Positions 10,977 through 23,454 of a DNA stretch of 64,000 nucleotides are shown one piece after another (within the stretch, counting starts at the first letter, position 1; the number at the start of each line of letters is the position of its first letter). A model generated the notes under the pieces. That model was not told where the DNA came from and searched no databases. It worked only from the letters and a program-made list of their open reading frames with translations. The position numbers were made by a program, and so were the translations under genes. The DNA is from Prorocentrum cordatum (Eukaryota; Sar; Dinophyceae; Prorocentrales; Prorocentraceae), in NCBI GenBank assembly GCA_963575745.1, contig CAUYUJ010009824.1, positions 278,975 through 342,974 on the forward strand, given 5' to 3'.

Positions 10977-13900
10977 ATGGCTCGCTCCCCGTCCTGCAGG
11001 GGGGAAGCTGCAGGCGTACCTCATCCAGAGTCTGATGACGACACGTCCTTGGACATCCTTTTCGGCAACATCACGGAGTGGGCCCGCAGGCTGCGCGTTT
11101 CTTAGCCCAGGAGCAGGGGCGCAGCATCGCGGCCCTAGTTGAGACACACAAAGGAGAGAAGGACATGCCAGACATCTGCCAGGCGATTGATAAAGACGGC
11201 TGGCGTCTGGCTTACACGGCCGCCCGCCCTTCGGGCAAGTCAGAGGCTGGCTTGTCTGGTGGCGAGTGGATTCTGGCGAAGAAACATGTGGCGACGTCGA
11301 GCTTTGAGAGTGCTCGGCGTACGGCGCTCGCTGCTGGGCGCCTGGACCCTTGCCGTGGCTTCGCGCCGACGGTGATCCACGCCAGGGGCGGCAACTTGAT
11401 CCTGATCGCTGCCTACCTCCAGCCAGGCCTCGGCGTGAAGGGCTGGAACCATGACGTGCTGGTGGCGCTGGGGGCTTTCGCGCGCGCGCTCGCGGACCCC
11501 TGGCTGGCGATGGCGGACTGGAACATCGAGCCCGCGGCCTTGCGAGGCACCGGTTGGCCCCAGAAGCTCGGCGCCGTCGTGGTGGCGCCGTCCTGCCGAG
11601 CGACCTGCGACAAAGGGCCAGGGCGTATGTACGATTATGGTATTGCCAGTGTTGGTTGTCCAGAGTTGTCGCTTCGAGCTGAGTTGCGCGTGCCATGGAA
11701 GACACGCTGTGGAGTGGTTGTTACTGTGAAGGCTGCCCGTTCTCAGCGATGGTATAGGCACCTGGCAGTGCCCAAGCCTCTTCCCGTTCGTGATAGACCC
11801 GTTGCAGTTGCTGATCCTGCGAGTAAGCGGTCTAAAAAGAGAGAAGAGCAGAGGCAGAGGCGCATGCAGGCGCTTCCCATCGAGTTCCAGGAGGGCTTCG
11901 ACGAGCTGGAGCCGCCAGCGCCTCCGCCAGCGCCCACTGTGTCTTTCGCCATTCCTGAGGAGACTTGGTTTGAAGCTCAGACACAGGTGCATTGGGAGGG
12001 CCTCCCCCAGCTGTTTGAGGATCAGCCAGAGGGCGCCCGTGGCAAAGTTGCAGCTTTCGACCGCAGTCAGCACTTTGTCTTTGAATGGCAACCCGAGGAG
12101 CGTGCTCGGCTGGATGAGTCCTACGGAGCCTGGATTTCTACATTGGAGCGCGCCACTTTGATTCACGAGCAGGTCGATGCCAGTACTTGGATGCAGTTCT
12201 CAGGTCGTGCTCGTGGCCCTGCTTGCTATTGGGCCAAGGCCACTTCCTCCCCTGGGCGCGCTCACATGAAGAACGAGCAGGCCGAGTGGTGGGGTGTTGT
12301 CAGCACTTTGCTTTTTCGGCATGCGGCTCTCCGTGTTAATGGTGCTGATCCTGATCAGGCTGCTTACTGTGCACGTGAAGTACAGGCCAGGATTGGAGTC
12401 TTGCCTGCCGATAAGACGGTCGAGTACTTCGGCAAGAAGTCGTTTGCTGAGGAGGTTGAGTTGTGGAATGGCAGCTGATTTGGATCGCGTCCCTGTTGGC
12501 CAGCTCACTTCCTTGGTGGACACCACGCGCAAGTGGACGGACTTGTCGACTTCTCGGGCTTTGTTAGCTTCGCGCTCGTCCTTTGTCAAGTGGGTGAAGG
12601 AGTCCTGGTCATCTAAGCCTGGTGCTGTACATCGGCATGTGAAGCAGGCTCCGCCCTTGGAGTGGGAGGGCCGCGACGCGGCAGGTGCTATCACCACGGA
12701 CAAGCAGACGATGCTCCAGACGTCTGCCTCTGAATGGAATGCGATGTGGCGTGATCCTGTCGATCAGCTTGCAGATATTTTGTATATGATGGGCCAGTGT
12801 CTGTCAGCTGCTCGAGATGACCCACTTCCTGCTATCACCATCATGGACGTGGACGCTGTGCTGCCCACGCTGCCGGCGAAGAAGGCGAAGGGCGTGGACG
12901 TGCTGAACCCCATTGATATTCAGCGACAGCCATTGGTGGCAAGGCAGTGTCTTGTGGATATATGGAATAATATCGAGCAGGCTGGCGCCTGGCCGTCGTC
13001 CCTCAGCTCGGTCCTGGGTGCTGCGATTCCCAAGGAAGCTGGAGGCAGCAGAGTGTTGGGGCTAGTTCCGACGCCGCACAAAATATGGTCAAAGGTGCGT
13101 GCGAAACACTCAGGTGAATGGTCAGCTGCCCAATCTGCATTTTGGGATACTGCTATTGCTGGATCTTCAGCGCTCAGAGCGGCACTGATCAGAGCTGTGA
13201 TGGGTGAAGGCGCCAACGCCTTGTCTTTTGAGCATGCGACGCTGTTCTTGGACCTCACTAAGTTCTACGACTCGGTGTCTTTCGTGTTGCTGATGCAGGC
13301 TGGCTAGAACATCGGATTTCCAGCAATCATCCTCTTATTGGAAGTGGGTCTTTACTCTTCTCCCAGGCTTTTGAAGAAGGGCCAGATGATATCGGGCGCC
13401 TTGGTGGTTTCACGTTCGATCGTCGCCGGTTCTGGACATGGCGTTCCGCTCGCCAAAGTTATGCTTCATCAGTTGCTGGATGAGGTTCACCGTGCTTGTC
13501 CCCCGACTGGATTGTGGAGTTATATTGATGATATTGTCGGTCGGGCGGAGGGCAAAAAGCAGAAGGTGATTGATAATTTGGACGCTTCTGCTGACGCTAT
13601 GGCCACTGGGCTCAAGAAGCTCAGGTTGAAGATTTCTGACAAAACGAAGCTTGTCGCCAGTTCTGATGAGATTGGTGTGGAGTTACAGCGTCGACTGGTT
13701 CGCAAAGGTATCCCTGTGCAGTTTGTGCGCTCCACTGTCGACCTGGGCTCTGATGCTGCTGCAGGGCGACGGCGGACAGCGCCTCGGATGATGAAACGAC
13801 GTGCGCAGGCTCGACGGCGGCAGCGAAAGGTTATGCGATTGAGGCAGCTTCCCAAGACCAGGTTCATCACCAAGCAGCTCTACACCACTGGAGTGTTACC

Positions 13901-16252
13901 TGCTGCAGTCTTTGGCCATCAGATAATGGGCACCCCATCCATCTTCTCTGTTGGCTTTGAGGCGGGATGCTGCAGCGAGTGTTGCTGGGGCGAAGCGTGG
14001 CAGGTGTTTGAATTCGGTATTACAAGCTGTGTTTGGGGTTTCTGATCCTGGCATAGGTTTGAGGAAGCAGATGATTAAGGAGTGGATTGCTTTGTGGCTT
14101 TCCCAGCCGATGCTCCATCCTCGCATTCGCAAGATGTGGCCGATCACACTGGCGAAGTTGCGTCGTGGCGCTGCTGAGCGACAGGTGGTGAAGTGGAAGG
14201 ATGTGCGCGGCCCCATCGCCGCGGTGCAGGCCACGCTCTTGCAGATTGGCTGGGATCCGCAAAGTCCTGATGTCTGGTCGCGTCCTTTGCCAGATGGTAC
14301 GATCGATGATTGGCTGTTTCCTGCTTTAGGTGATGAGCAGTTCGCTACAGCTGTTCCTTCGCATTTTGAGGATATGCTCGGCGCTTTCATGGATGATTGT
14401 GTTCAGCTGCAGTGGAAGGAAGCGGCCCACCATGAGGCGGGCGAGGATCTGGCAGCAGGAGCGGACATGACGACGGTGCAGATTGAGCTGAACCGCTTGG
14501 CTGCCAAGTCCAAGTTCGACGAGTGGGCCGCCAACGTTGCCGTCATCTCGGGGGGCCAGTGGACTCGTGAGCGGCAGACTGCCGCAGGATATTCCTGCCC
14601 GCCGTTTTGCCCCCGATGTAAGGGGCAGCCTGAGACTTTAGCTCACCGCATTTGGCTATGCCCAGCCAATTGCGGACACGAAGATTTCCCAAAAACGGTT
14701 TGTTTGACCCCCCAGGCCCTCGCGGGCTTTGAGGCCCAGCCGGCCTTGTGGCTCAGGGGAGTGCCCTCGAAGGACCTCACGGTGCCTAGGTTTGTTGAGA
14801 TTGCGGAAACGGCCCAGGAGGTCCTTCTGGGGGATGGCTGTATTGCCGATTTCTGCTCGGAGCCTGGAGGCCCTCCTGTGTTTATCTTCGGTGACGGATC
14901 TGGGGGCGAGTTCAGCTCTGATCCCAGACGTAGGCGATGTGGCTCGGCTGTGGTGATGATGTGCCAGGACCCCTCGTCGCCTAATTCTTGGGTGCCTCAG
15001 TGCGGTGTAGGACAGGTTTTGTCAGGCCGTCGGCAAACGGTCCCTAGAGCAGAGCTCCAGGCCTTCTGTCTCGCGCTTGAGCACTCGCAAGGTCCGTTAT
15101 GCTATATTACCGACTGCAAGAGTTTGCTTTCTGATTGGCACGGTGGCCGTGCCTCCTCCCCTCGGGGCCCGAACGGGGACTTGTGGGTTCGTGCTTCTCG
15201 GGCTCTCCGCCCCCGTGGCCCTGGGGAGGTTTCGCTTTTTCTGGACGCCCTCCCACGCGGAGGAAAATCTGCAGTCGGTAACTTCCCCGTTTGATATTTT
15301 TATGTACCAGGGCAACGCCAGCGCCGACGCCTCTGCGGGGGTGGTGGCCCAGTGATCCTGGGATTGGTGCGTGGTGGCCCCATCCCCCTCGGACTGACCT
15401 GTGGGATGCGACGGCGGCACTGGTGCGTAGAAGGGCCAGAAGGGCGATGATGCTGGCGCTCGAGGTTGAACCTTGGGAAGGGGTCAGAGCTCCGCCAGCG
15501 CCCAAGGTCCGCAAGCCCACTAAATTCGACCAGGCGATCCGCGATAGTGCGCACAAGTTTCGCCCGTTCGCTGGTCGCTGGCGTTGCGATGTGTGCAAGG
15601 TGATTGTCCCGAGGAGCCAGGTGCTCGCTGTCGCCTCGACCCCGTGCCGCGTTCCGATCCCGTCGCTGCCGTCGGATTCGGCTGGAACGCTCGGTTTGAG
15701 CCCTGAGTTTGGAGAGGGTTTCGAGGCGATCTCGGGAGAGGTGTGGGTTGGCGCTGTGAAGCTTCACCACAGCCACCGCCTCGCCAGGATGCGTGCGTTC
15801 GGGCTGACCTTCTGTCAGCGATGTGGTTTCACAGCCACGACAGACGGTCGGTGGCTTCAGAGAGTGTGTGCCCCCCCCACTCGAAAGGGGGGCGAAAACC
15901 TCAAGCGAATTAAGAAGGATGTTTTTTTCCGTCTTATCGGGGCCCACCCGTGGCCTTGCGTGAGGCGGCGGCGCTGGATGCTGCTGCGCGAGCCCTCCCG
16001 CCACCCCCTCGGGAAGCAACTGGGGGCGCGGGTGGTGCCGTGAGGCCAATGGAGGAGAGGCCCATTTTTGATGAGTATGTGGCCCGCTCGTCCGATCGCC
16101 CTGTCGGAGAGCTGGCCGACGTGATGACGGTCTGCGAGGACGCCCCACCCGTGGGCGAGGACGCGGCTGCTGCTTTTGCTGCCGCTGCCGCTCGCTTGCT
16201 TGAGGAGAATGAGCTTGAGGAAGTCGCTGCCCAGCTCAGAGCCCAGGGTTAG
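10977..16252 (+). pseudogene. LINE 2 ORF2: endonuclease - reverse transcriptase - RNase H polyprotein, frameshifted
   Basis: Domains in order. Endonuclease/exonuclease/phosphatase fold, 11078-11730: VETHKG, LILIAAYLQPG, WLAMADWNIEP, MYDYGIAS, then PWKTRCGV, where the catalytic His is expected and Arg is seen. Reverse transcriptase, 12840-13560: KKAKGVDVLNP, LGAAIPKE, motif A FLDLTKFYDSV, motif B IVAGSGHGVPLAKV, motif C SYIDDIVGR. Zinc knuckle CPRCKGQPETLAHRIWLCP, about 14605. RNase H with all four acidic residues: GDGSGG, RAELQAF, YITDCKSL and GNASADAS, plus FWTPSH. C-terminal Cys motifs CDVCK and FCQRCGF, 15585-15830. Breaks: frameshifts near 11080, 12470, 13950, 15215, 15350 and 15950, and a TAG in the reverse transcriptase at 13305. 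Confidence 0.85.
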
Positions 16253-16369
16253 GGGCAGACAGTGCTCGCTGGTGCTCGTGTGCAGGGGTTGGGCAGCGGT
16301 GGTGATGATAGCGGTGACAGCGATTGAACTGGCCACGTGTGTGGCATCGCAGCATGATCCAGCATGATC

Positions 16370-17050
16370 TTCCTCCTCCTCCTCCTCCTCCTCCTCCTCC
16401 TCCTACTCCTCGTCTCCTCTTCCTACCTTTCCTCCTCCTCCTCCTCCTCCTCCTCCTCCTCCTCCATGGCCCCTTTTCTTCTCTCGATGCGCCCCCTGGC
16501 CCCCCTCCGAGGGGGCCCGGGGGCGTTCTGAGCAGCAGTGGCGCCGCGAGCCCCGGGCTCGTGCGCGGACTAGGGCCTCGTCCGCGCGCGTGCCCCAGGC
16601 CGGGGTTCGCGAGCCCCCCCTCCTGCGCGCCCCTTTTCTTGGGCGCCCCCGGTGTCGCGCCTTCCTGCTTCGCGCTCCTGCCATCTGGGCGCGCCCCCCG
16701 CTTGGATGCCCCCCCTATTGGGCGCCCTTAGCTTGGGCGCCCCCCTCTCGGGCGCCGCCCTCTTGGACGCCCCGTTGGGCGCCCCCTCTTGGGCGCCCCC
16801 AGCGCGCCCCCCGGCGTCGTGCCCCTGCCCGCTCCCCGTGGCGGAGGCGGGCGGCGGAGGTGGAGGCGGAGGCAACGTCCTCCTCCTCCTCCTCTTCCTC
16901 CTCCTCCTCCTCCATCTCTTCTCCTCCTCCTCCTCCTTCTCCTCTCCTCCTCCTCCTCCTCCTCCTCCTCCCCTTCTCCTCCTCCTCCTCCTCCTCCTCC
17001 TCTCCTCCTCCTCCTCCTCCTCCTCCTCGTCCCATCCCCCCCCATCCTCC
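16370..17050. repeat. CTC tracts and C-rich GGGCGCCCCC repeats
   Basis: (CTC)n at 16370-16465 and 16880-17040. Between them, GGGCGCCCCC-type decamers recur from 16490 to 16815. No gene is supported. Confidence 0.8.
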
Positions 17051-18153
17051 CCCGTCCTCATTCTCCTCCCCATCATCATCATTTTCCCGTTTCCCTCCGC
17101 GTCCTCCCCCCCCCTCATCCATTTCTTTCTCTGTTGAATAACTCTCACCTGTCACGCCCCGAGGCCAGTCGGATGAGCGGACCAGGCTTTTCCGATGAGC
17201 CTCAAGCTTGAAAGCTGCCGGTCGTTTCCAAAATGGGGTTTTCTTTTTCGTGCCGCGCGCGTTGGTTTTCACGCATTTGTAGCATTTCGTTTCCGCCTCA
17301 AGGGCCATTGCGGCTAAGTCGCGCCGTAGCACCGCGCACATTTGTTCCAAAATCTGGCAAACGTTTCATGGATCGAATGCGGTTCCTTGTGCCGGGGGCG
17401 AACCCGACATTATGTGGTCGCCTTTTCGGCTCAAGAAAAAAAACCTTTGCCTTCTCCCCAGCTGCAACGGGGGAGGGGGGCCCGAACATCGTGGCGGACC
17501 TGGTAAGTTCGCAGGCAGCTTCGCATCTCGTTCGCTTGCCGCGGCGCGCACGGCAACAGCAACCAGGCGGTGGGCTGCCACGCGCCCAGCCTTGACATCG
17601 GCCAGGCGGCGGGCCTCCTCCGCGCCTCGGGCAGGAGACAAAGGGTCAGGCGGCGGGCCTCCCCGCGCCTCGGCCAGGACGTCGCCCAAGGCGGGCAAGA
17701 AGGCCACCGTGTGGTTGATCCAGCGGCGGCGTGGGGAGCTTCCATCGGGGCAGATGCTGCTGTGGAGAGCGCGGGTGGCCATCCAGGGCCGCCGTTGGGG
17801 AAAAAATCGCGACGTCGGGGGTGGCGGGGGGAAGATCGGGAAAGCGGCGGATGTGATTCAGTATTGGCTAACCGACCCCAACCCCAATTGAGCTTCCTAC
17901 CTTGCCCCCTGGAACCCGAGGGAGACGGCATACATCCCACCGTGTGGGGGGGTAAATCGCTACGCAAATGGGTATAGGGGTCGGGTAAACCATATCAAGA
18001 TGTGAGATCAGCTGCGCGCAGTTGATCTTGGCGGCCCGACGGGCGGCTGAGAAAGTTTCTCGGTCACCTTGCTCTGTCTGGTTTCCCTGATCGGCCCCAC
18101 CAGGGCTATGAGAGAATGAGGAGACGCTGGACGAGAACGAGGGCTTCACTCTC
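17051..18153. other. No gene recognised
   Basis: Mixed GC-rich sequence without recognisable proteins. A weak spliced-leader-like stretch at 17414-17435 matches at only about 16 of 22 positions and was not accepted. Confidence 0.4.
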
Positions 18154-18609
18154 ATGGCGTTCGACCTTGCGCCGGGAGCTCCCGACGGCGTCATGTCGGA
18201 GGACCTGCGCGAGAAGCAAGACGAGGACCAGGACGAGGAGCAGGACCTGGCGGACGAGCAGGACGAGGAATTCGCCGCGGAGAGCACGCGGGAGGAGGAC
18301 GACGAGAGCATGGACGATAACGGGGACTCCACCGATTTCGTCTGCACCCCCATGCCCCCGTGCGTTGAGAACGGGGCCTCGAGAGTAGACCAGAGGGTGC
18401 CCAAGAGGACCCCAGGAGAGCCCCCCAAAGGCCACCCGACTGGCACCCAAAAGGGGCTCGTGAGTGCCACTGTCGGGGTGCCATCTTCGGGTCCTCTTGG
18501 ATTGTTGTTGGGCCCCTCCCGGGCTGCTCTTGGGCTTCGTTTGGACACGGATGGGGTCTTTGAGAGGGCTCCAAGACGCCTCGAAAATGGTTCCAAGAGG
18601 GCCAACTAG
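18154..18609 (+). CDS. Acidic hypothetical ORF running into repeat DNA
   Basis: 151 codons. The first 65 residues are strongly acidic (EKQDEDQDEEQDLADEQDEE, then EEDDESMDDNGDS) and read like a real, disordered protein segment. After about residue 80 the frame runs into the CCAAGAGG-type repeat family and looks non-genic. A polypyrimidine-CAG acceptor-like site lies about 50 nt upstream (near 18101). It may be an exon or a fragment, and the function is unknown. Confidence 0.3.
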   Translation: MAFDLAPGAPDGVMSEDLREKQDEDQDEEQDLADEQDEEFAAESTREEDDESMDDNGDSTDFVCTPMPPCVENGASRVDQRVPKRTPGEPPKGHPTGTQKGLVSATVGVPSSGPLGLLLGPSRAALGLRLDTDGVFERAPRRLENGSKRAN

Positions 18610-18880
18610 CTGCTCTTGGGCTCCTCTTGGGCTCCTCAGAAGATTCCGAAAAAGGCTCCCGAGAGAAGTCCAAGCGCGCCTCAAGAGCGCCTTCTGACAG
18701 TGGCGCCCAAGGGCCCTCCTGGGTGCCACTGCTGGGGTGCTCGCTGGGAGCTTTCTTGGAGCCCTCCCGAGCCTTTTCGGGGCTTCTCTTGGAGCTCCTC
18801 TTCAGCCTCTCCTGGGCCCCTCTCGAGCTTGCTCTCGGCGCCTCGTGGCGCCTTCGCGTGTCCCAACCCCCTGATCCAGA
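18380..18880. repeat. CCAAGAGG/CCTCTTGG repeat family
   Basis: Short degenerate decamers (CCCAAGAGG, CTCTTGGGC) with no coding constraint. The same family builds 25.4-26.7, 30.7-31.2, 32.6-33.8, 34.9-35.1, 36.45-36.65 and 39.4-40.05 kb. Confidence 0.7.
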
Positions 18881-19020
18881 GAAACATTTGAGAGACATGA
18901 GAACCTTAGAGGAGTGCAGTGTTGCAGGATGCAGCGTAACGTAGAGGGATCCACAAATGGCTCCACAGGGATGCTCAAGATGAGGCCACGGGAGTTTCAA
19001 CTCGGGCTCCATCATCGAAC

Positions 19021-19074
19021 ATCCCAGACAAATCCCAGACTGGCCTGTTTCACTGTCTGGGATTTGTCTGGGAT
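19021..19074. other. Perfect 20-bp inverted repeat with 14-nt loop
   Basis: The arm at 19021-19040 is exactly complementary to 19055-19074. Each arm contains ATCCCAGAC twice. A transcript would form a stable hairpin. No gene is attached. Confidence 0.75.
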
Positions 19075-19136
19075 TTCGACGCCGACGACGGAGCGCCTCA
19101 AGCACCACCCCAAAGCACACCCAACAAGCACATTCT

Positions 19137-19288
19137 AAGAAGGCCTTGGGGAATCTGATTCATCAGGCCTCCAACCAGGCTCCGCAAGAGGCGACGACGA
19201 CGACGAAACGTTCCAAACAGCACACCACAAGTCCTTGCTCCCAGAAAGCCTTCTAGGAACATGATTCATCCGGCCTCCAACATGGCTC
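19137..19288. repeat. Two direct repeats about 105 bp apart
   Basis: 19137-19183 and 19241-19288 share AGCCTT...ATGATTCATC.GGCCTCCAAC and the following GGCTCC. A diverged duplication without coding evidence. Confidence 0.55.
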
Positions 19289-19934
19289 CAATAGAGTGTC
19301 CAGACAGGAGCCCCACCAGGACAACCAGAACCCCTGAGCTCCCAGACACCCCCCAAAGTTCCCAGCAACCCTCAAGACGTTTCCGAAACACTCCCTACAA
19401 AACCGAAGAGGCCCCCGAGGCTTCCAGGACTCACCAAGTCTTCGAAGAGACACCTGGGATCCTGACAAACTCCCAGGTGCGCAATGACGCGCATGTCTTG
19501 CATGTCTAATGGTTGGGCTCGTATGCCCTAGAAGCTGCTGATGGCAAAGGTAATATGAGGCGGGGAACCTACTTCTGGTTCCAACCGCGTGTGTCTCATT
19601 GCGTCAGTGGAACTGCGAAATCGGTAAGGCCTGGAGCCTGCTAGAACCTCAGCGCGCGCGAAGCGCGCGATCGAAGCAATACGACCCAAGTTCCTGATCA
19701 CCAATTTTCTGCATCCGGGCTCTTCGTTCACCACTGCCCGCATTGCGGCGCACTTCATTTCACAGCTGAACGCGTTCGCACATCTTCTGGCGCGAAAGCT
19801 TTCTCGCTCTGCTGCCGTCATGGTGCTCCGGCGGACCTGCCTCTCCTGGAACCCGCACCACCTGTGCTAGCCGCACTCCTTGGCCCCGTCGTTGGTCACC
19901 CTGACGCTGCCGATTTCCAAGCAAACATCCGCTC

Positions 19935-20040
19935 GGCATCGTTCTCTGACATCGTTCTCTGACATGCGAGGCGTTCTCTGACATCATTCTCTGACATCCG
20001 CCGATGGAGCCATGGCGTTGGCATCGTTCTCTGACGTGCG
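19935..20040. repeat. CGTTCTCTGACAT short repeats
   Basis: Five copies of a 12-13-nt unit, CGTTCTCTGACAT or CATTCTCTGACAT, clustered upstream of the Helitron remnant. Confidence 0.7.
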
Positions 20041-22290
20041 AGGACCCGCTTCGGGAGCACCCCGACCGGGAGCAGGCAGCAGAGGCCCTCCAGGGTTAAA
20101 CCTTCCCTGGGCGTGCTTACCACATCGCTGGCAACCTTTAGCAAGACAGCGGACGTCCAAGGTGTGTGCACAGCTGTTTGCATTCGACGCCAACGAAAGC
20201 ACCGACCTCCGAGCAGCCGCTTGCCCGCAACTCAATCCGCAGATTCTGACACGACTGCTTCACATGCTCACGGAACAGGTGAACATACCGTGCACAGGCA
20301 AGATCCTACACTGGACGCCTCCGACACATGCACGGCGACGCAACCCAGAAACCCATACCCCCAGCATTTGCGTAGCATGCACGAACAATTCCAAGCCCAT
20401 GAGTCCACAACTGCGGAACATGGTCATGCATCACAGCATGCTCCCAGGTTCGCCGGGGGCGTGGACAAGGACCCTCGCACATACAATCGTCCATCTTCTG
20501 CTGAGGCCTCCTGCGTCAATGTGGGGGAGGGCCCCCTTCCTGATCACTTCATTACAATATATGATCGACTTTCCTCAGCTGACGCCCCCTCCACACATAC
20601 TTAAGCTGTCATGCTTGAGTGAACATGTGGATCCCTTGACATACCCATTGATTCACGTTGACGGTGTTCTCGGGTACTCATGCGCCTTTCTTGGGCGGCC
20701 CGATTCGACCACACTGCATCAACGTAAAAATTCAATGGCGGATTTCTATGCCCACCGATTGATGCAGCGGCATCCGCACGATGCCAATGTGGTCGAACTG
20801 CCACACGGAGCCGGTCGTCTGTTCCAGCTGTACTTAGTAGATGTTTGGGCCAACATGGAGTCAATGCGTTTCGATTGGATACGACGTCACCAAGATCAGC
20901 TTCGCATCGACATTCTGCGCGGTCTGATGGACTACCTCACACACAAACGACAGGCACATAGGCGTTCCAGACAAGGTCACCAGAGTTGGCACTGACACAC
21001 GCGCCCTCCTTCACCTGATCCGCATAGTGAGAGCCAACATCAGCCACCAGTTACCGACACCACCATCCCGCCTCCTGCGCCTGGCACGCCTGTCATCTTG
21101 CCCGCAACGTCTGGTGGAAGTCCCCGCGCGCTTCACCAATTATATCTTGACGCGATGGCGCTGGTGGCGAAGTTTGGCCGCCCAGACCTGTTCATAACTT
21201 GCACTGCCAATCCTCGATGGCCAGATATTCAACGCAATCTCCGTCCGGGCGAGGCTGCGCATAAACGCTCTGATTTACTGGCCCGCGTCTTCCGAGCTAA
21301 GTTGAGGGTCCTCGTAAAGCTGCTGACCAAAGAACTCGTCCTCGGCAAAGTCAAAGCCTTCACTTACGTTGTCGAATTCCCAAAGAGAGGACCCCCGCAT
21401 GCACACATGTTGCTCATACTGGAAGAGGCCGACAAGCCCCGCTCACCGAGCCACATCGACCGCCTCGTCTCGGCCGAAATGTCTGGTCCAGTGTCGCAGC
21501 CAGAGTTGCACGCACTGGTGGATCAGCATATGATCCATGGCCCGTGCGGGCTCAGCAATCCGTCATGCCCTTGCATGGTCGATGGAGTTTGCTCCAAACA
21601 CTTCCCGAAAGCTTGGAACAATGATGTCTTCGGCAGTGTGAACGGGTATCCGCAATACCGTCGTAGACAGCCTGATCCTCTCCGAACTGCAAAAAAAGGC
21701 CGCTCGATTCACGACACGTTGTCCCTTACAGTACCTACCTCCTGACCTCCTGGAGGTCATGCAATGCCACATAAACGCGGAGGTATGCACATCAATGAAG
21801 GCCGTGACATATTTTTTCAAATGCACATACAAGGGCCCAGGGGCTGGACCGCGCATGCTTACATAAGGTCCACGATGAAGTGTCCGATTATCTGGACTCA
21901 CGGTACGTAGGGTTGCCCGAAGCAGCATGGTGATTAATGGATTTTGAATTGCATGGGCAGTCCCTCGCGGTCGAGCGCCTCCCTGTGCCCTTACCATTGC
22001 ACTAATCAGTCCAATTCACTCCTGGTATCTGTGAACCACGCCATCGTGACACCAACGAAACTTGAAGCCTGGTTATCGTCGAACGCATCGGCACCTTGAC
22101 TGGAACCCGACGTCGCCGATCTCATCCGCAACCTGCTATACCCTGAAGTCCCAAGCAATTTCATGTGGGATTCCAAGCATCATCGCTTGCTGCCGCGCAA
22201 GCAGCGGCCACGCAACTTCACGATCATTGGCCGGATCTCCCATGTGAAGCCTGGGTCTGGTGAGTTGTAGTACCTGCGCCTTTGCTCCTG
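20012..22290 (+). pseudogene. Helitron Rep (HUH endonuclease) remnant
   Basis: An open frame 20012-20995 contains Helitron_like_N landmarks: DPLTYPLIHVDG, FYAHRL, GRLFQLYLVDVWANMESMRF and RIDILRGLMDYL. A second frame, 21098-21745, continues with QLYLDAMALVAKFGRPDLFI, NPRWPDI, the HUH motif PPHAHMLLIL (about 21390), DRLVSAEM, MIHGPCG and CSKHFPKAW. Further pieces in shifted frames reach 22290: NAEVCTSMKAVTYFFKCTYK, RYVGLPEAAW, and NFMWDSKHHRLLPRKQR followed by FTIIGRISHV. In the YFFKCTYKG segment the second Tyr of the usual Y..KY pair reads Cys. There are several stops and frameshifts, and no helicase domain follows. Dead. Confidence 0.85.
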
Positions 22291-23320
22291 TGCGTCACCG
22301 GAAAGGACGCAGTTAGCTGGGGCAGATTGCGATCACCTACTCATTCAGGCGCCAAGCCCACATTTCAGAACTGAGGGTGTGAACTCGGGTTGCTGCGCGA
22401 CGACATTGAGACCCTAAACATGTTGCGCGGGGCTGCGACGGTGCTCCGGAACACGAAACGCCTGGCAGAGATCCTTGGAGTGTTGCTTGCGTGGCTCGAC
22501 GTGCATGATCCGCCCTCTCTCTGGAGCTCTTGGACGCTCTTGGAGCCATTGCAGTACACCCGAAAGCCATCACCGGCTTGTGCGAGCGCTCGTGCGGCGA
22601 AACGGAGGCGGGCTGCCCCTTTTCGGGTCTCGAAGTCTGGGCCAAGTTGGGGGGTCCTTTTGTTCGTGGGAGAGAACCTCGCGCATCTGGAAACCTCGAA
22701 GGGTTCGGCGGAGTTCTGCCCGTGGCACTGCTTTCTGATCGGACTCCGCGTCGGAGACTATGACGATCCCTTGATATCTCAGGCGCGACGGCACGGGCCC
22801 GCGCCCGCTCCGCGCGGGGCGCTTGAGCCGCGCGTTTTCGCAAGAAGATGCCGGAAGGTTGCTCATGATTGGTGCCTTATGTAGCGCTGCACCACCGGCC
22901 GTATCGGAACAATACTTTTCATCGTGCTTTCCAGCGTTGCACGCAGTTCCGTGCGCCAGCAACGTAGATGCCGACGCGAACCACGACTTCATCGTAGCCC
23001 CCCCGCCTGATCGGAGGTTGGGGGGTGAGATCGCAGTGAAACGGAGACCCCCCAGCGGGAAATCGGTTTCGGTTTCGTGTTCGTGTCGCGCGTGCGGGCG
23101 AGGCGAAGCTGCGCGTGATCCTCCTGTAGCTAGGCCGAAGTAGGAGCGAAAGTCCGTTCCCGTCCGCAGGTGGCCGGGAGGTGTCCCAGTTGGGCCGGGC
23201 AGTGTCCCGGGTGTCAGTAGGAGCGAAAGTCCGTTTCCCGTCCGCCGGTGGCCGGGAGGTGTCCCAGTTGGGCCGGGCGGTGTCCCGGGTGTCCCGGGCG
23301 TCCAGGCGCTAACGCATGTC
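22291..23320. repeat. No gene recognised; 73-bp tandem duplication and a dispersed repeat
   Basis: 23140-23290 holds two copies of a roughly 73-bp unit (GTAGGAGCGAAAGTCCGTT ... GGTGTCCCAGTTGGGCCGG). 23040-23120 is an inverted copy of a repeat found twice at 34.5-34.85 kb (core CGCGACACGAACACGAAACC). An open frame 22390-22884 resembles nothing I know. Confidence 0.6.
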
Positions 23321-23454
23321 GCTAATTTCATAATTCATTTTTTCGGCGCTTGCGGCGGGCTTTCTTACCCAATCCAGCTTCTCCGATAGGTCGGTCGATG
23401 GATAGGTGGGTTCTCATCGTCATCGCGATCATCATTTTGGTGGAGGGAGACACT

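Larger units (their letters stand above)
9789..16370 (+). mobile_element. LINE 2: near full-length non-LTR retrotransposon beginning with a spliced leader
   Basis: A 6.6-kb unit made of leader relic, 125-nt 5' UTR, ORF1 (9936-10975), ORF2 (10977-16252) and about 115 nt of 3' UTR. The 3' UTR ends in two AGCATGATC repeats. Both flanks are (CTC)n, so the element seems to have landed in a polypyrimidine tract and any target duplication is hidden in it. No poly(A) tail is visible. Confidence 0.85.

Noticed and set aside
17414-17435. Spliced-leader-like GTCGCCTTTTCGGCTCAAG
   Set aside because: Only about 16 of 22 positions match, with no linked gene or tract; chance similarity is likely.
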